Source of the DNA: Numida meleagris
Taxonomy: Eukaryota; Chordata; Aves; Galliformes; Numididae
Direction: 5' to 3'
Assembly: GCF_002078875.1 (NCBI RefSeq)
Contig: NC_034410.1
Span: 39,855,532-39,919,531 of the forward strand
Length of the DNA: 64,000 bases
The notes beneath the pieces were generated by a model, which saw only the letters and a program-made list of their open reading frames with translations, had not been told where the DNA came from and ran no database searches. Made by a program: the position numbers and the translations under genes. Position 1 is the first letter of the stretch, and each line of letters opens with the position of its first letter. Positions 34,745 through 47,705 of the stretch are shown piece by piece.

Positions 34745-37700
34745 GGTTGCAGATATTTAGCACGCAAACACCAGTCTTTATATGCTGATTTTTGTGCAAA
34801 TGTGTGCAAAGACATAGAGGGTTTCTGCAATGACCCTTCCAGGTTGCCTGGGCTCTGACCAACCGGTGAAATAAGATCATAAATACATCAATATTAAATG
34901 GGAATACCTGCACTGGCAATGTATGAGGAATGCCTCCCAGAGCTGTAGATTCAGCGATCGCTGTGAAAATGGAAAGCCTGCCTGGGGCTGCTTCTGTGAA
35001 TCACTGCGATGATCACTTGAAAATCATTTAAAGTGAGACACCATTTTTGAAAGAGCAAAGCCTTTTGTACGGGGTGTATGAATGCCTGCAGTGACAAAAA
35101 CAGTGTTCCATCTTTCTTTGCTCTAACAACACTAAACCAAAGGCTCCCAGGGAAAGGATCCGGTGAGAAAACCCAGAGAGCAGCTGCTCCCAGCCCCAAG
35201 AGGAAGTGCTGTGCGGTGCTGCCCCAAAGTGCTGCCCCAAGGAGAACATGCAGGTTCACACAGCGCATCCCAAACATCCCATCCATGGCAAAGGCACTCA
35301 GCCAGTGGAAGCTGTAAGTGCTGATGCTTGCAGACAGTGCTGTCTCTGAAAGGTGAGTTTTCCTCCTTGGGTGAAATTGAAGCCAGGGAGCGATTCTCTT
35401 CAATCAAAGTGCTCGTTGTCTATTATCCATACGGTGTTCTTGGAGGCAGAAGGAAGGCAGATATAGCTTTAATTAGCTAAAATGTTTTGAACAGGATGTA
35501 AATCTCACCCCAGGACTATTAATTTTCAGGCCATTAAGCCTGGCACTCCTTCACACAGACTTACTCGTGCTTTTGCCGCAGCTAACCCCCATGTGACGAC
35601 CAGGAGCGGCACTTCCACAACACTCCGATGTCACCAACACTTCAGCACTGTCAGCAAGGAGGAGTCTGCAGAAGCATCCCCTGGGGGATTCGGCTAATCT
35701 TCCTTGGGATGCTCTGAATGGCACAGCAAAGTGCTCCCGTGTTTCAAGGCATGAACAGCATCTCCTACCAAGAACAGTACTTGTTCGGCCTGAGTACTTC
35801 TAGAGAGGACATATAAGGCTTATTAAATAAGGAAAAGAAGAAGGCAAGTTCATTTCAGTGTAGGAATGTTAACATTCATGAATGTACATGTCTTGAAATC
35901 ATTTCTGGAATGGTAGCTTTTAAGGAACTAATCTTAACCGAGCCAAAGGAAATGGAAAAAAGAATTTAAATTAACTTACTTCATCCATTTATAAATTGTT
36001 TAGGTTAATCACAGAAAACCAAACAGGATTCGGCCATATTTAAACACAGCCTTTGCTCTTGTGTAAACTGTTTATTATATCCACAACACACAACCAGACA
36101 AAATTCATTCCTGAGCTGGGGAACAGTCTAATTTGGTTTTATTAGGGTTGGAGAAAAACATTTCAGCAGAAGATCCACTTCAGAATGTAAAATATTTTCA
36201 TATTTTTCTCAATAAAATTCTCCCTAAAAAGAGATGGCGGCAGATTCCCTCCAACATCTCCGGATAAGTAAATTGGTCCAAACTGAGCTCCTAGAACAGG
36301 GCAGGCCCTTCCCTGGGCTTTTCTCTCTGTGACTGCAAAGGGGACCACCAGGGAACCTCACAAAGGGAACAGCTGAGGTTGCTGAGAGGAGGCCCACTGC
36401 ATGCTCTCGGGGATGGGCAGCAGGAGAAGCATTCAGCCAGACTTTGTCCCACTGTAACCCCACTGAAGTCAGCAGGGTTGTCTTTGTAGTTTGAGCAATT
36501 CCACCTACGAGTTATGGGCAGATTTTCTGTATGAATAATGTGGTTCATTATGGAATATGCTCTATCACATCGTGTTACTGTGCTCCTTGTATCTGTTGAA
36601 GTTTCCATGGAACTAAATAGGAGGTATTACTTTCAGAGCAACTTACATACAACAGATTTTTAGAAGGAAACTTTTGGTTCTCAGTTTTCTGATGAGGATT
36701 CAGACAGCCCTTGTTGGGTACAGACTGCCACGTGGGTTGGCAGATCTGGGATCGGTATTTCTGCACTACTTGTCCCCATGCACAAAATCAATCATACTGA
36801 TTTCTAGAAGACAACAGTGATGGAGGGAGGGCTCTTAAAGCAGGCAGGGGGAAGGACCTCTTTTTTCAATGTATTATGCAAGTATCTGAGGAAACAGCCC
36901 TCCTACAACGTCATCTGATCAAGCTAAATACCCCAAGCAATGGCCTTCTCATCCAGTTCTGGCATTTTCAGGAAGGAAAACTTGAAAACACAGAAAAGAA
37001 AATCTTTCAGGAAGAACTGTACGATGGCAAAGAAGCGTGTCTGACAAAGCCAAAATGTTTCGCACTTGTGTGGTTGCATCAGTCATCTTTCTAGCTACAA
37101 TCAGGCAATTAAAGATAAATTTTTAAGCTAGCACAGGGTATGAGCAGCATGGAAAATTTTACGTATATTGTATTGTTTCAAACCTGCTGAGCTGGGTGAA
37201 ATTCCTCCTTGGTTTCCAAAATGGATTAGCAGAAGCAATTTTAGATCCCTTTGTGCTTATCTTTGCACTTGTCCAGGGTAAAAGTCAGCATGGAGTTGTG
37301 ACGGTTTGGTTTCCTGCAGAGCAGTAGCCTTGTAAATGGAGAAGATACAGTAAACATCTCGAGCTGCGAAAGGCTTTCAACGTTAGCTCAAATGCCATTC
37401 TTGTTAGCAAACGAGGGAAATGTTGTCTAAATTCAAGTAAGGAGTGGGCGTGAAGCCATCTTGAAAGACATAATAGTTACCACGTACATCCCTACAAGCT
37501 TCTCAGCACTGCTCCACAGTGACCTGGGTCTATCCCTACTCAGAATTTGAAATAGTAGCCTAGGTGATGGACTGAAACATGTGCTTATTAAATTTGCAAG
37601 CCTTATTGTGCTGCAAGAGGCTGCAAGCATGCTGCAGGAAGGAATTCCAATTCAAACTGATCTTGACAGATTGAATAAGCGTTTTGAAAATGCCTGATCC

Positions 37701-39665
37701 TCTTTAGCGAGGACACTTAAACAGGAGTACTTACGTCTACAGCCATCTAATGGGGAAAAGCCACGCGGAGCAGTTAGCCATGATGCTGTGGTGGGCAGAG
37801 TGCAACCCAAATCTAGCAAGAGTCAATAGTGACTTGCTGTTACAGAGGAAGGCGAGCATCACACTGTGAGGTATCAGCAGCAGTGGAGGCTGAGAGACAC
37901 ACCAAGTAGCCTTGCCCCTCTTTGAAACCCTGGTAAGGTTTCAGAGGACTGCTCTGGCAATGCTCTTTGAACACGTCGAAGCTGCAAAGAGGAAAAATGT
38001 GCCTTGTCTTGTCTCAGGAGCGGTTGTTCCCCCCAGTTCAGAGGGGAGAATAAAGATGAGCCATTAAGATAACCTCATGGGAAAACTTCAGGGTGTCCAG
38101 AATTTGAGATAATGAATTACAGGCTACACCAGCTCTCTGGTATCACTAAACCCAACTGAGGATGGGCAGCACAGCATCTTGGTGGCATCTTGGGATCCTT
38201 TCTTGCCTGAGGGGCTGCAGTTCTCTCTTTAGTCTCAGTCTCCAAGGGTCTGCCTTCAGGGCAGACAATAAGCTGGAAACTTTGTTCTATGGGAATTTGA
38301 AAATGCATAGGGCTATGAGAATAGGACATCCTTTAATAACTAACCATAGAACAGTGGTGTTTCTCATGGAAAGGAAAATATTTTAAAGAACAGTCATTTT
38401 TATTGCTTCAGAATAAAATCAAGCCTGAAAGCAGCATTCTGAGACGGTCAGTCTTAAATGTGGCCAGCACGCTCCTGACAACATTTTCAGTCTTGGTGAA
38501 GAGCAAGTGTCAGGACTGGTTGCTCAGCTGAGGGGCTCCCTAGGATCTGCAGGGCTCAGGGCACTCGAGCTCCCCATTGCTCAGCCAGACCTTGGGTGCC
38601 CTCATGCACCAGTGTCACTGTGGGGTATACACCATGGCAACATGTCCCCATCACCACGTGGGCATTAGGATAAGATCGCCATAAGGCTGCAGTGTCACTC
38701 TGCATGTATTCCTTAGTGACCATTGAAATCCAATGGTTTTCACAGAAAACCTGGCCTAGAGCAAAGCAACACTTTCTGACATCTGCCACATATGCCATGT
38801 CCAAGAACGCTCTTTGGAAGAGACATCCTTTGCTTTCAGAAGTTTGTTACCAGAAGAAGCACCAGTAGATGGAGCACAATGCTAGGCAGCACTGCTCTTC
38901 AGGGCTGTAAAACCCTTCAGTGTCATAGCTCTTCACTGCACACAGCTCGTGAAAACAGACCTGAGGGTTGCAGGCATGGAACTGCCGCCAACCCCGTGCC
39001 CAGCTCAAGCTTTCCTGCTGCCGTGCTCCAGGTGAGGGCTAGTTCTGCTTTGATGTTTAGCACTTCATTTCTTGGCTGACGTTATTAACGTGGCATTTAG
39101 ACTTAACTCACAGAGTGTTTATGCAATTTTCATATCCATCCCCACAATTTTTCTCAAGTGTTTAGTACTTACTGTCTCTTATCAAAAAGCTTTTGCAGCT
39201 TTTTGCAAATGCCCAAAGCCTTTGCACAATGTTCAAATGAGTCTGTCCACCACAAGCTCTTAAATTTACCTTGTTCTCTATGCACGTCAAACTTGAAAAC
39301 TTCTTACTTAGATCCATCAGTAAATTTCATGAATATATGTTTAAATGTGAATGAGTTAGTGGTGACAGTGGTATCAGCAGGAAAATACCGTTGCTTGAGT
39401 AGCATCTGCCTTCCTGCATTACCTATTTTAATCTCTCACAAGATAGTCCTACCCACCTTACATTTGCTGTCCTGCTTCCCATCTAGTCTAGATAGACCAC
39501 AACAAATACCATAATGGAGTCCAATCTATCAAATAGCTTTTCACTCCAGGATGCTATCTGGTTAGCCTAGCACCAAGTCTGCTAACCTCATATTGCACTA
39601 TAGCCAGTGTCTTCTTTACTAACATCTTCAACAATTTTTCCAAAGCCACAGCACAAGTTTTCACC

Positions 39666-39707
39666 AAAAAAAAAAAAAAAAGAAAGAAAGAAAAAGAAAA
39701 AAGGAAG
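39666..39707. repeat. polypurine A/AAAG tract
   Basis: A 42-base stretch of purines only: a long A run followed by GAAA units. It is a simple repeat that may form unusual structure. Confidence 0.85.
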
Positions 39708-42046
39708 CTTTAACTTGCCTGAGTATCATTCTTCCATAAAACAGGACAACTAACATTTCCTTCTGCCACACTTTGCTTTAGTTTCCCAAGGCCAGGCTGG
39801 ACTCCCCTACTGTACAGTGTAGTGAAGCTCTGATCTTGGTGTTGATACAGTTGTGACAGCAGCAGTGGGTGACAATCATCTGAGCATTGAGAAAAACCCA
39901 TGGCTGAGACAGAGAAGGCAAACACCACTCCAAGATACCACCGTGAACGTTGCTTTTGGTCCAGATTTCAATCTTCCCCCTTCTGCTATGCTGACATTTT
40001 CCCCATGATGCCAAATACAAAAAAATGTCCCTGCAAATAAACTGCAGTGTGCAAGCTCAAGAGAGGGTGCAGAATCAGAGGAAAAGCAAAAAAAAATCCT
40101 TAGCACCTGGAACAAAAAAAGCAGTCTGGATAATGCTGTAGCTGCCAGTGCAAGTGCCTGCCAGCTGCAGGGCGTCACTTCCCAGCATGACAGGCAGGGT
40201 GAAAGCTCCTTGGAAGAGCAGCTTTGTGCAAAGGACAATACAGACCACATGGTCCCAAAGGCAGATGCTCTCTCTGTTCCATGGGCCTCTGCCCTTTCAT
40301 GGCAAGTTTTTTCATCATACTTCCCGTTTTTAAGCAGCTCTGTAGAAACTAATGCCAGTAACTTGCTCTCCAAGTTACTTACAGGAAAGAACTTCTTCAA
40401 ACTAGAACATGTGTTCAGCAGACTTTGAAGGGACTATGCCCACCACTTTCTGTTATTTGCCTTATCCTTCATAAAGATTTTACCATCTCTTGGGTTCAAT
40501 TTTGAATTAGTCTAAAAAAACTTGACCAACTGTACTTTGAATGTATGTGAGCTTAAAGTGGTCATTGCTGGTGGACTTTTTTCATCGTTGCCCTTCAGCT
40601 TCTCTCTATCCTGTTCCACACAAAACCATTACCATGCTACAAGGTGTGGTGTTGTCTTTAAGGTCTTCTCTCATACGTGGACTGAGATATTTTGGGGCAG
40701 TACTAGGGGATATGCAAGCTCTTTGGTGACTCTGTAATGGGCGCTATCATCTCACCACGCTGCTCCTGCAGCGCCACTTTGCAGTGCATTCACGTACATT
40801 AGATTTTAGCAAAGGTTAATTGTTCCCATTACCCATTGTTTCCTTTCGTGGGTTTGCCTTGAAACCTTTGACGTTCTCTTCATTGTACCTCTCTCTGTGC
40901 AAATTTCCTTGTTTTGTTTTGTTTCTCAAAGTAATTTTTAGACGATTATTGTGTAGTTACAGAATTAGAGTAATAACATCTAATTGTACATCTGATGCAA
41001 AAACATGTAATTGTAGGAGACTACGTTCAATTTAAAGGAAGAAAGCCTCTCCGCCAGGGTTTCTCATGGTTTGCACAGTGCATTTGCCAGACAGCACTGC
41101 TTCGATTGCATCTAACCCGCAATTAGCATGTACAATTGCATTATTTCAGGACGTGACAGTAGCAATATTTAGCAGCTACTGTACTAGACACAGAGCCTAT
41201 AAAATCAAATGATGTATCAGTATTTACTGGTTATGCCAAAGGAAGAAGGGCCGGCATGTCAGCAGGCCTTACCCGAAACAGATTGCCTGGATGAACACAC
41301 TTTGCTCTCCTGCTGATGGCCCACAAAAGAAGCCAACAGGGAAGAAAGGCACCGGATGATACAAATGAAAATACATTCCAATTCAGTCTTACAGACGTGC
41401 AGATAAATCTGATCCTTCAACATGAGCCTTGAGTAGATAAACTGAGATGTTCCGAGTGCCAAACTACTGGTACTGAAATGAAACCTCCCAATCCAGCAAG
41501 GGTTTCCAGTTAAATCAGTGGGAGTCAGAGGCACTAAAATCGTACAAAGCAGACTCTATTGATTGGTATTAGTCTTTCACAGGAAATTGTATTAGAAGTC
41601 CTGAGAGCAGGACCGCTTGCTTTAGGCACGATGATTTGTGAGTGGCATTGCACATGGATCCAGCACAAAATGCCCAAAGTTCTCACAAGATGCATCCATG
41701 TAACTGACAGCAATAACTACCTCAGCATCCCTGCTAAGTATTTACTTTCTTTCCTAAAGCTCCATATTGAAAAAAGATTATTAAAAGTAGACACAGAGAA
41801 TTACAAAAAAAAACCTGAATCAGCCAGTGGATCTATTTCTGCACTGATTTATACCTGTACTCCACTACTTTCACAATTGGCTTAGCATCCTGAGAGATGG
41901 TGCTTCTCACGAACTAAGAGTGGGAGGGAGCTCATGGGCCAATCCCACATAGTTAAAAAAAAAAAAGCCATTTCTGCAAAAATAATTTAACTTCTGCATT
42001 TGAAAGCAAGAGCAAGATAAACTGTGACACATTTTCATCCAAGACG

Positions 42047-42052
42047 TTTATT
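42047..42052 (-). promoter_or_regulatory. candidate distal GADL1 polyadenylation signal
   Basis: AATAAA on the - strand, about 2.7 kb after the GADL1 stop codon. The sequence after it on that strand (TTGGATGAAAATGTGTC) has a modest GT-rich part. Confidence 0.35.
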
Positions 42053-42256
42053 AAAGATGATAAGGGCACAGCACACAGATAAACCACATCCTGAAGCATG
42101 GTTAAGCTAGGTTTCACATTCTAAAGCTGCGCAGGCAGCTTGCTGTTTTGCCATCTGGAGACTTCATTGGTACCTTCCTTATACTTATCTCTGCAATTTT
42201 AGATTGACAAATGACAAACACAGCCTGCATTTATACGGGTGTCATTTACTTCACTT

Positions 42257-42262
42257 TTTATT
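42257..42262 (-). promoter_or_regulatory. candidate GADL1 polyadenylation signal
   Basis: AATAAA on the - strand about 2.5 kb after the GADL1 stop codon, followed some 35-45 bases on by a GT-rich stretch (GCTGTGTTTGTCATTTGTC). The downstream context is better than that of the signal at 42,047. Confidence 0.4.
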
Positions 42263-44054
42263 AAAATCATCATCTACAAAATAGCATTTTGTACATATCA
42301 ATCCTAAGTAAGCAACTATGAAAAACTTACATTAGTCCTGAAATAAGACATTGTGCACATTGGACTTGATAAAGGGTCAGAAACACAAGAAAATATACAG
42401 ACATCAGATAAGGCACTCGCACCACACTGAAAGGTTAAACCATACCTTTGAAGACATCAGTGCACATGTTGATCTGAGACACGCTTTCTGCAAACAGTGA
42501 AAAAGTTCCATTTTCCCCTCCTTTAAAAAAAGAACTACAGCCACTACCGATACAGAAGAAACTGTTACTTCAACCTAACACGTGCCAGAAGTACCACAGT
42601 ATCTGGAAAGAGAAAAATGCACTAACGTGGAGAGAAACAACACGTTTTTGATAGTAGTGGCGTCACAAGACACCAGGTCTAATTCTTAGTTGATGGCAAG
42701 TGACATGCTTCCTCTGAGTCAAAAATTAAGTGCTCACCAAGACTCTGGATAACGATAAAAGAACGCTGACACTGTATTCTGTCTTTCCCTTCAAAGACAA
42801 AAAAGAAAAAGTGAAGGGTTAACAGTCCCATCTAGCTCAAGAAGCAGCAGCGAAGTCATCGCATACACTCAGCACCCCTTGCCACGCTCTGCACTCCACC
42901 CAGAGTGGCTGGGAGGCTAAGTAAGTTCCACGGGCAATGAATTTAGTTATGTACTTTACAAAATCATAACAACTGGTATACCCAGAAGCACAAAATAGTA
43001 AATGATAAAGCATTCTGCAATTATTACAGTGCCGAATCAAGGGGCCAGGTTGCGCCATTTGTTTTTATGTTAATATCAGTGTGGAGTTCAGCTTAGTATC
43101 CAGTGACTCGCTGTAACAGCAAAAGAATAATCACTTCCAGGACACTGTTAAAGACATCTGTCAAGTTCTGCAGACTTGCCTCTTCCTCCTATCTTACTCT
43201 TGCCCTGATAGTGTGACCTTCCAGGTTATCATGACCCTGCTAAACTTTCCATACCATCATCCCGGAGGTGGGAAGTAGGAATGTCACGTGATGTTGGATC
43301 CTAGTATAATGTAGGAAATGAAAATATAAAAGCACTGTGTTCAAAGACAACTTTCAGCAATACAGAAAACATTACAGCAGAAAGATTTGCATTGGTCAGT
43401 GCTACCTCAAATACAGAATCAGGAACAAACATCAAAACAAAAAGGTAAGTAGGCGTTGATCAGATGACGGAAGATGTTATTCTCATTAATCTGCTGCAAG
43501 AAATTCACCCCGAGAAATACATCTCTAGCTTTACAAAACTGCCCCTTTTATAGCTAGAATGACAACAAATCAAAAGGATACTATAATTCTTAACACAAAG
43601 TTTAGAACTTAATTTTGCAACGTAAGATTAACAAAAAAATACTCAGATGGCTCCCATCATAAGGACAGGCAGGCTTTCACAGATCACCTCCATGTTGATT
43701 TCAGTGCCAAAATATAAATTATACACTGATAATGTAAAATCAAGTCACCTCAAATCTGTAGGCAAATACAGACTGACAGCGAAAATTGTCATTTTGCTAC
43801 ATTTTTAACATAGAGTTGTCATGTTTAAAAATACATATATTTCAGGTAAATATACTTTTTTCATCTGTTAGAATTTTGAAGTGCATCTAAATCCATTAAA
43901 TAAATATTTATGCTTTAAATATAATTCAGAAATTAATAGATTACTCCTATTACCAAAGAGATAAGAATTTCTAAGACACTTCCAATATTCTCAGCACTGC
44001 TATTGCAGTGTGGGCAACACTGGCAAACAATGACCAGGCCCAATCATTAGATTG

Positions 44055-44285
44055 CACAGAATCACAAATCATTTAGGTTGGAAGGGACCTGAGAAGGTCA
44101 CCTAGTTCTACTGTCTCAAAGCAAGGTCAGTGTTGACTTCTCGGGGCTTTGTCCCGACAGGTCCTGCAAACCACCAAGGACGGTGACAGCACAGCCTCAC
44201 CAGGCCCTTGTTCTACTGCCTGATGGTGCTCACAGTGGGAAATCTGGGCAACTTGCCTAATTAGAGGCCTTGAGGAACTCTTCAT
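44055..44285 (-). mobile_element. diverged CR1 3' segment, antisense
   Basis: It begins with a decayed inverted terminus (CACAGAATCACAAATC), then ATTTAGGTTGGAAGGGACCT and GAAGGTCACCTAGTTC, which match the CR1 3' end on the - strand. Toward 44,285 the match weakens (TGGTGCTCACAGTGGGAAAT), so this may be a divergent subfamily and the right boundary is uncertain. If the long GADL1 3'UTR is real, this copy lies in it in sense orientation. Confidence 0.7.
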
Positions 44286-44792
44286 TTAAGTTCATGATTT
44301 GCAGTCTTACCAGTGTAAATATCAACCAGGTCTCTACTCTTAAACTCATACCAAACTAAAATATTGACAGAGTAGACAGAGTACTAATGAGCGTTTTAAA
44401 GCTCACTGAGCTAAATTCACTACTAACAGTAACTTCAGAGGAGTATTGCCTGCCTATATAAGCAATCAGTCCGAGCTACACAGGCACCCCATGAACAGCA
44501 GCCCTCTCTGGGATACAGACACCATTTTCAGAAGCGCTCCCTGCTCCAGGAAACACTTCCCAGAATGGCTGTGGTGCTGCAGGCACTGGCCTGTCCCAGC
44601 CCCCCTCAGCAAACGCTTTCCTGTGGAGGGTATTCTACCTGCAAAACTCTGAACGTCACAATGTTAAATGATAGTTTCCAAACTATACGTCAAGCTTTTT
44701 ACTACCTTTCAAAAAATAGCACCAGAACACTGCTGCCATTCTGTCTCCATAATTGTCACACACAAGCAGTGCCCGGTGCCGTAGAGCTACAG

Positions 44793-44966
44793 CTACAAGT
44801 CCTTGGCAAGCAGTTCTATCTCATCCAGCAAGAAGTCCATGTCCTCTCGACTCACTTGCGGGCTGATCACCACCTGGCGGAAGAAGTTGATTTTGCCTTG
44901 GTTAGGCTGGTACCCGAGCATCATGCTGCCCTTCTTCATCATCCTTTCTTTAACTACGGGAGCAAC
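44793..44966 (-). CDS. GADL1: GADL1 last coding exon, C-terminus of a PLP-dependent decarboxylase
   Basis: A - strand exon of 57 codons plus TAG (44,793-44,795), with acceptor CTGTTTTCAG just before 44,966. The peptide starts VAPVVKERMMKKGSMMLGYQ and ends DEIELLAKDL. The central NFFRQVVISPQVSREDMDF segment is the small C-terminal domain of group II PLP decarboxylases of the GADL1/CSAD type. GADL1 decarboxylates aspartate and cysteine sulfinate and contributes to beta-alanine and carnosine/anserine supply in muscle. The PLP-binding lysine and catalytic core are in upstream exons outside the window. CSAD is the nearest alternative, but the tail-to-tail neighbour TGFBR2 favours GADL1. A 190-codon open frame on the opposite strand is a shadow. 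Confidence 0.93.
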   Translation of the reverse strand, partial: VAPVVKERMMKKGSMMLGYQPNQGKINFFRQVVISPQVSREDMDFLLDEIELLAKDL

Positions 44967-46817
44967 CTGAAAACAGAGAATGAAAAGGGCTGTTGTCACT
45001 CTCAGAAATACAGCAGATTTGTACGGAACTGTTTTGTGCCTTATGAACCTTTTCTGAAGTGCCTGAGTTTTGCACCCCGTGGCTGCCTCCCAGCTGTCTG
45101 CCCCAAGAAATACTATAGTTCAAACCTTAAGACTTAGAGGCAGACTGTGCACTGAAAACCTTAAGTTCAGGGACTCATGGGAGAATCAGAGCAAGATCTA
45201 AAATCCTCAAAAGCCTACTGCTCGCGGCGTTCATCTGCCACATGGGAAAGCTTGGGTTAAGGTCCCCAGGCCCTAGATTCAGAGAAAAGGCTTGAACTCA
45301 GTTAGAACATCAGTTGCAGCTTGTTAGGAGTACACTTTATCTCCTTGTGCTAACTAGCCTAAGCCTGATTACTTTCACTGCTGGGCCCCTCAGCTGCCAC
45401 ACCTGCAAAGCAGCTCTCTCTGGAGGACACTCTCCATTGAACTCCTGTGAACATTAAGCTGCTAGAGAAGTCAGAGCAGTGCACTATTAAGAGAGAAGTC
45501 CTAATCCCGGAGGTTAAGATTTCATCATCAGATTTACAATGTAAGTAACGTTTGGCTATACCACTCCTGTATGCAATGGGATGAAACCTCATAGGTGTCT
45601 CTGCATAGAACAAACTATAAGGAAGATTGGAAGAGTCAAGTCCTTATAGTTGAATACTTGATCTCATCCCAGCAGGGCTATTAACCTTGTCCAATTAATC
45701 TTGTGCTTAACTTTAAGCATGTGAGTAGTTCTTCTGTGTTCTCATGCTTGAAATAAGTCATAAACTTAAATGCACTGCTTGATTAAGTACTCTATTCCTT
45801 GGAAGACAGAATTGACACAAGTAATATTTTAAAAATGTGTTGCATTTTAATATATTACTAATAACACTAATGCATTTCAGGACAGTTCATTCCTTTGCAT
45901 CCTTTTGTGACAGTGTGACTTTGAACTAAGCAAATAAGTGTAGGACCTAACCTTGGCTTCTGCATACATTTATTTCAGCTCTAAAAGTTAGTGCTGGAAA
46001 ATACCACCGGATCTGCGAAAGAAAAATGATGGTGCCAACCACGGCTTAATAGCTGTTTTTACATGGCGTGTCTCAGTGAGCAGCTCCCTTACAGTTTCCT
46101 TAGATACAAACACCTCCAGTTTTCAACACTAACAGCCCAAATTTCCATATTTGCTGAATGGTATGTCTATATTATCACTGTCTCAAAATGTATATTGAAT
46201 TCAGAGGAGGAATGTTCATGGTTCTAACTTAATTTTCCTCTCTGAATTGACTTTATCTGTGTGACAAAGCTACGTGTTTTATTTAGTGTTTGTTTTTTAA
46301 ATTGTGAGAGTGATGGAGTTAGGAATTCTAATTAAAGTCCAGAGTGAGACATCAGTATGAATTATGCACCTGAGAGCAATGAATATCCTTTCAGAATGAA
46401 ATCTGCAACCAGAAGTTTGGTTTTTTTGCATAATGCTGCAAGCAAAAATTAAGAAGTAGTTTATGAAAGCTGTTCTGATAAACATTTGGGAAACAAGAAG
46501 ATAACAACAAGGACAGAAAGATTCAGCATTAGAGCAGAAATGTTAAGATGCATACTGTGATACCTTCACTCACATCCAATAGCACCTTTTACTATAAAAT
46601 CTAATGTGGAGCTCTGGGTGCCCCTCCTGCATAAAGATCCTAATGAAAGCTAGCAATAAAATCACAATTCTACTGTATATCTGCAACTTGTGCATCATTT
46701 AGAAATAGAATTCATCAAATATATCCATATACCACGGGAAGAAAAACATCTTCCACCCAAATTTCTGTCTGCCTGGCAAATGATTCAAGGATTCTTCAGT
46801 TTTGCTGTTTCACAGCT

Positions 46818-47605
46818 CAGAATCACAGGATCTTGGAATCCTTAGAGTTGGAAGGGACCTTTAAAGGTCATCTAGCCCAACTCCCCTGCAGTGAACAGGG
46901 ACACCTACAGCTACATAAGGTGCTCAGAGCCCCATCCAGCCTGACCCTGTGTGTGTCCAGGGACAGGGGATCCACCACATCTCTGGGCAACCTGTGCCAG
47001 TGCCTCACCACCCTCACTGTGAAAGACTTTTTCCTTATATCTAATCCAAATATGCTCTCTTTAAGCTTGAAACCATTTCCCCTTGTCTTATCACAACATA
47101 TCCTGCTAAAGACTCTGTCCCTTTCTTTCTTATTTTAGATACTGAAAGGCTGCTCTCAGGTCTCCCCGGAGCCTTCTCTTCTTCAGGCTGAACAGCCCCA
47201 GCTCTCTCAGCCTGTTCTCATAGGAGAGGTGTTCCAACTCTTGGATCATTTTTGTGGCCCTCCTTTGGAGATGCTCCAGCAGGTCTGCTCCTGTCCTGAG
47301 GACTCCACATCTGGACACTGTACTCCAGGTGAGGCCTCACCAGCACAGAGCGGAGGGGCAGGATCACAGGATCACCTCCCTCACCCTGCTGGCCACACTT
47401 CTTTTGATGCAGCCCAGGATACGGTTGGCTTTCTGGGCTGTGAGGGCACACTGCTGGCTCATGTCCAGCTTGCCATCCACCAGTACCCCCAGGTCCTTTT
47501 TGGCAGGGCTGTGCTCAATCATTTCAACCCCCAGCTGGTATTGGTAGTGGAGGTTTTGTCGACCCAGGCGCAAGACCTTGCACTTGGATTTATTGAAAAG
47601 AATCA
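46818..47605 (-). mobile_element. CR1 LINE, 5'-truncated, antisense, with reverse transcriptase C-terminus remnants
   Basis: About 790 bases of CR1 on the - strand. On the + strand it starts with TCAGAATCACAGGATC and TTAGAGTTGGAAGGGACC. On the - strand, pieces of the ORF2 C-terminal region are readable in several frames: [44 protein letters not shown] and, after frame changes, [19 protein letters not shown]. It lies in sense orientation inside the GADL1 intron. Frameshifts between the pieces show that it is inactive. Confidence 0.95.
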
Positions 47606-47639
47606 CATCAGACTAAGCTCAGTTAGTCTATGCTCAAGC

Positions 47640-47705
47640 AAAAAAAAAAAAAAAAAAATCCAAAACACAAACAAAACAAAACAAAAAACAACAACAACAA
47701 AAACA
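47640..47705. repeat. A-rich repeat, poly(A) then CAAAA/ACA units
   Basis: Nineteen A residues followed by ACAAAACAAAACAAAAA-type and ACAACAACAA units. It sits 35 bases beyond the 5' truncation point of the antisense CR1. CR1 does not make poly(A) tails, so this is a separate simple repeat. Confidence 0.85.

Larger units (their letters stand above)
34349..42046. other. intergenic region between TGFBR2 and GADL1
   Basis: About 7.7 kb with no gene I can support. A (CTGT)5 microsatellite (34,725-34,744) and a polypurine A/AAAG tract (39,666-39,707) are present. The longest open frame, 174 codons on the - strand at 39,876-40,400, has no domain, a Cys-rich random-looking composition and no homologue I recognise. 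No CR1 copy was noticed in this part. Confidence 0.65.
42047..44792 (-). other. GADL1: putative GADL1 3'UTR
   Basis: The region 3' of the GADL1 stop codon on the - strand, up to the farthest of two strong AATAAA signals (reverse complement TTTATT at 42,257-42,262 and 42,047-42,052). I saw no canonical signal closer to the stop, but weaker hexamers such as AGTAAA near 44,698 could be used, in which case most of this stretch is intergenic. It includes a diverged antisense CR1 segment (44,055-44,285). No open frame of note was found. The extent is inference. Confidence 0.35.

Noticed and set aside
39876..40400. 174-codon open frame on the - strand in the intergenic region
   Set aside because: No domain, no promoter or splice context, random-looking composition. 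Expression data would be needed to revive it.
44565..45137. 190-codon + strand open frame across the GADL1 last exon
   Set aside because: It is antisense to the conserved GADL1 coding exon, whose sequence constraint keeps the opposite frame open.
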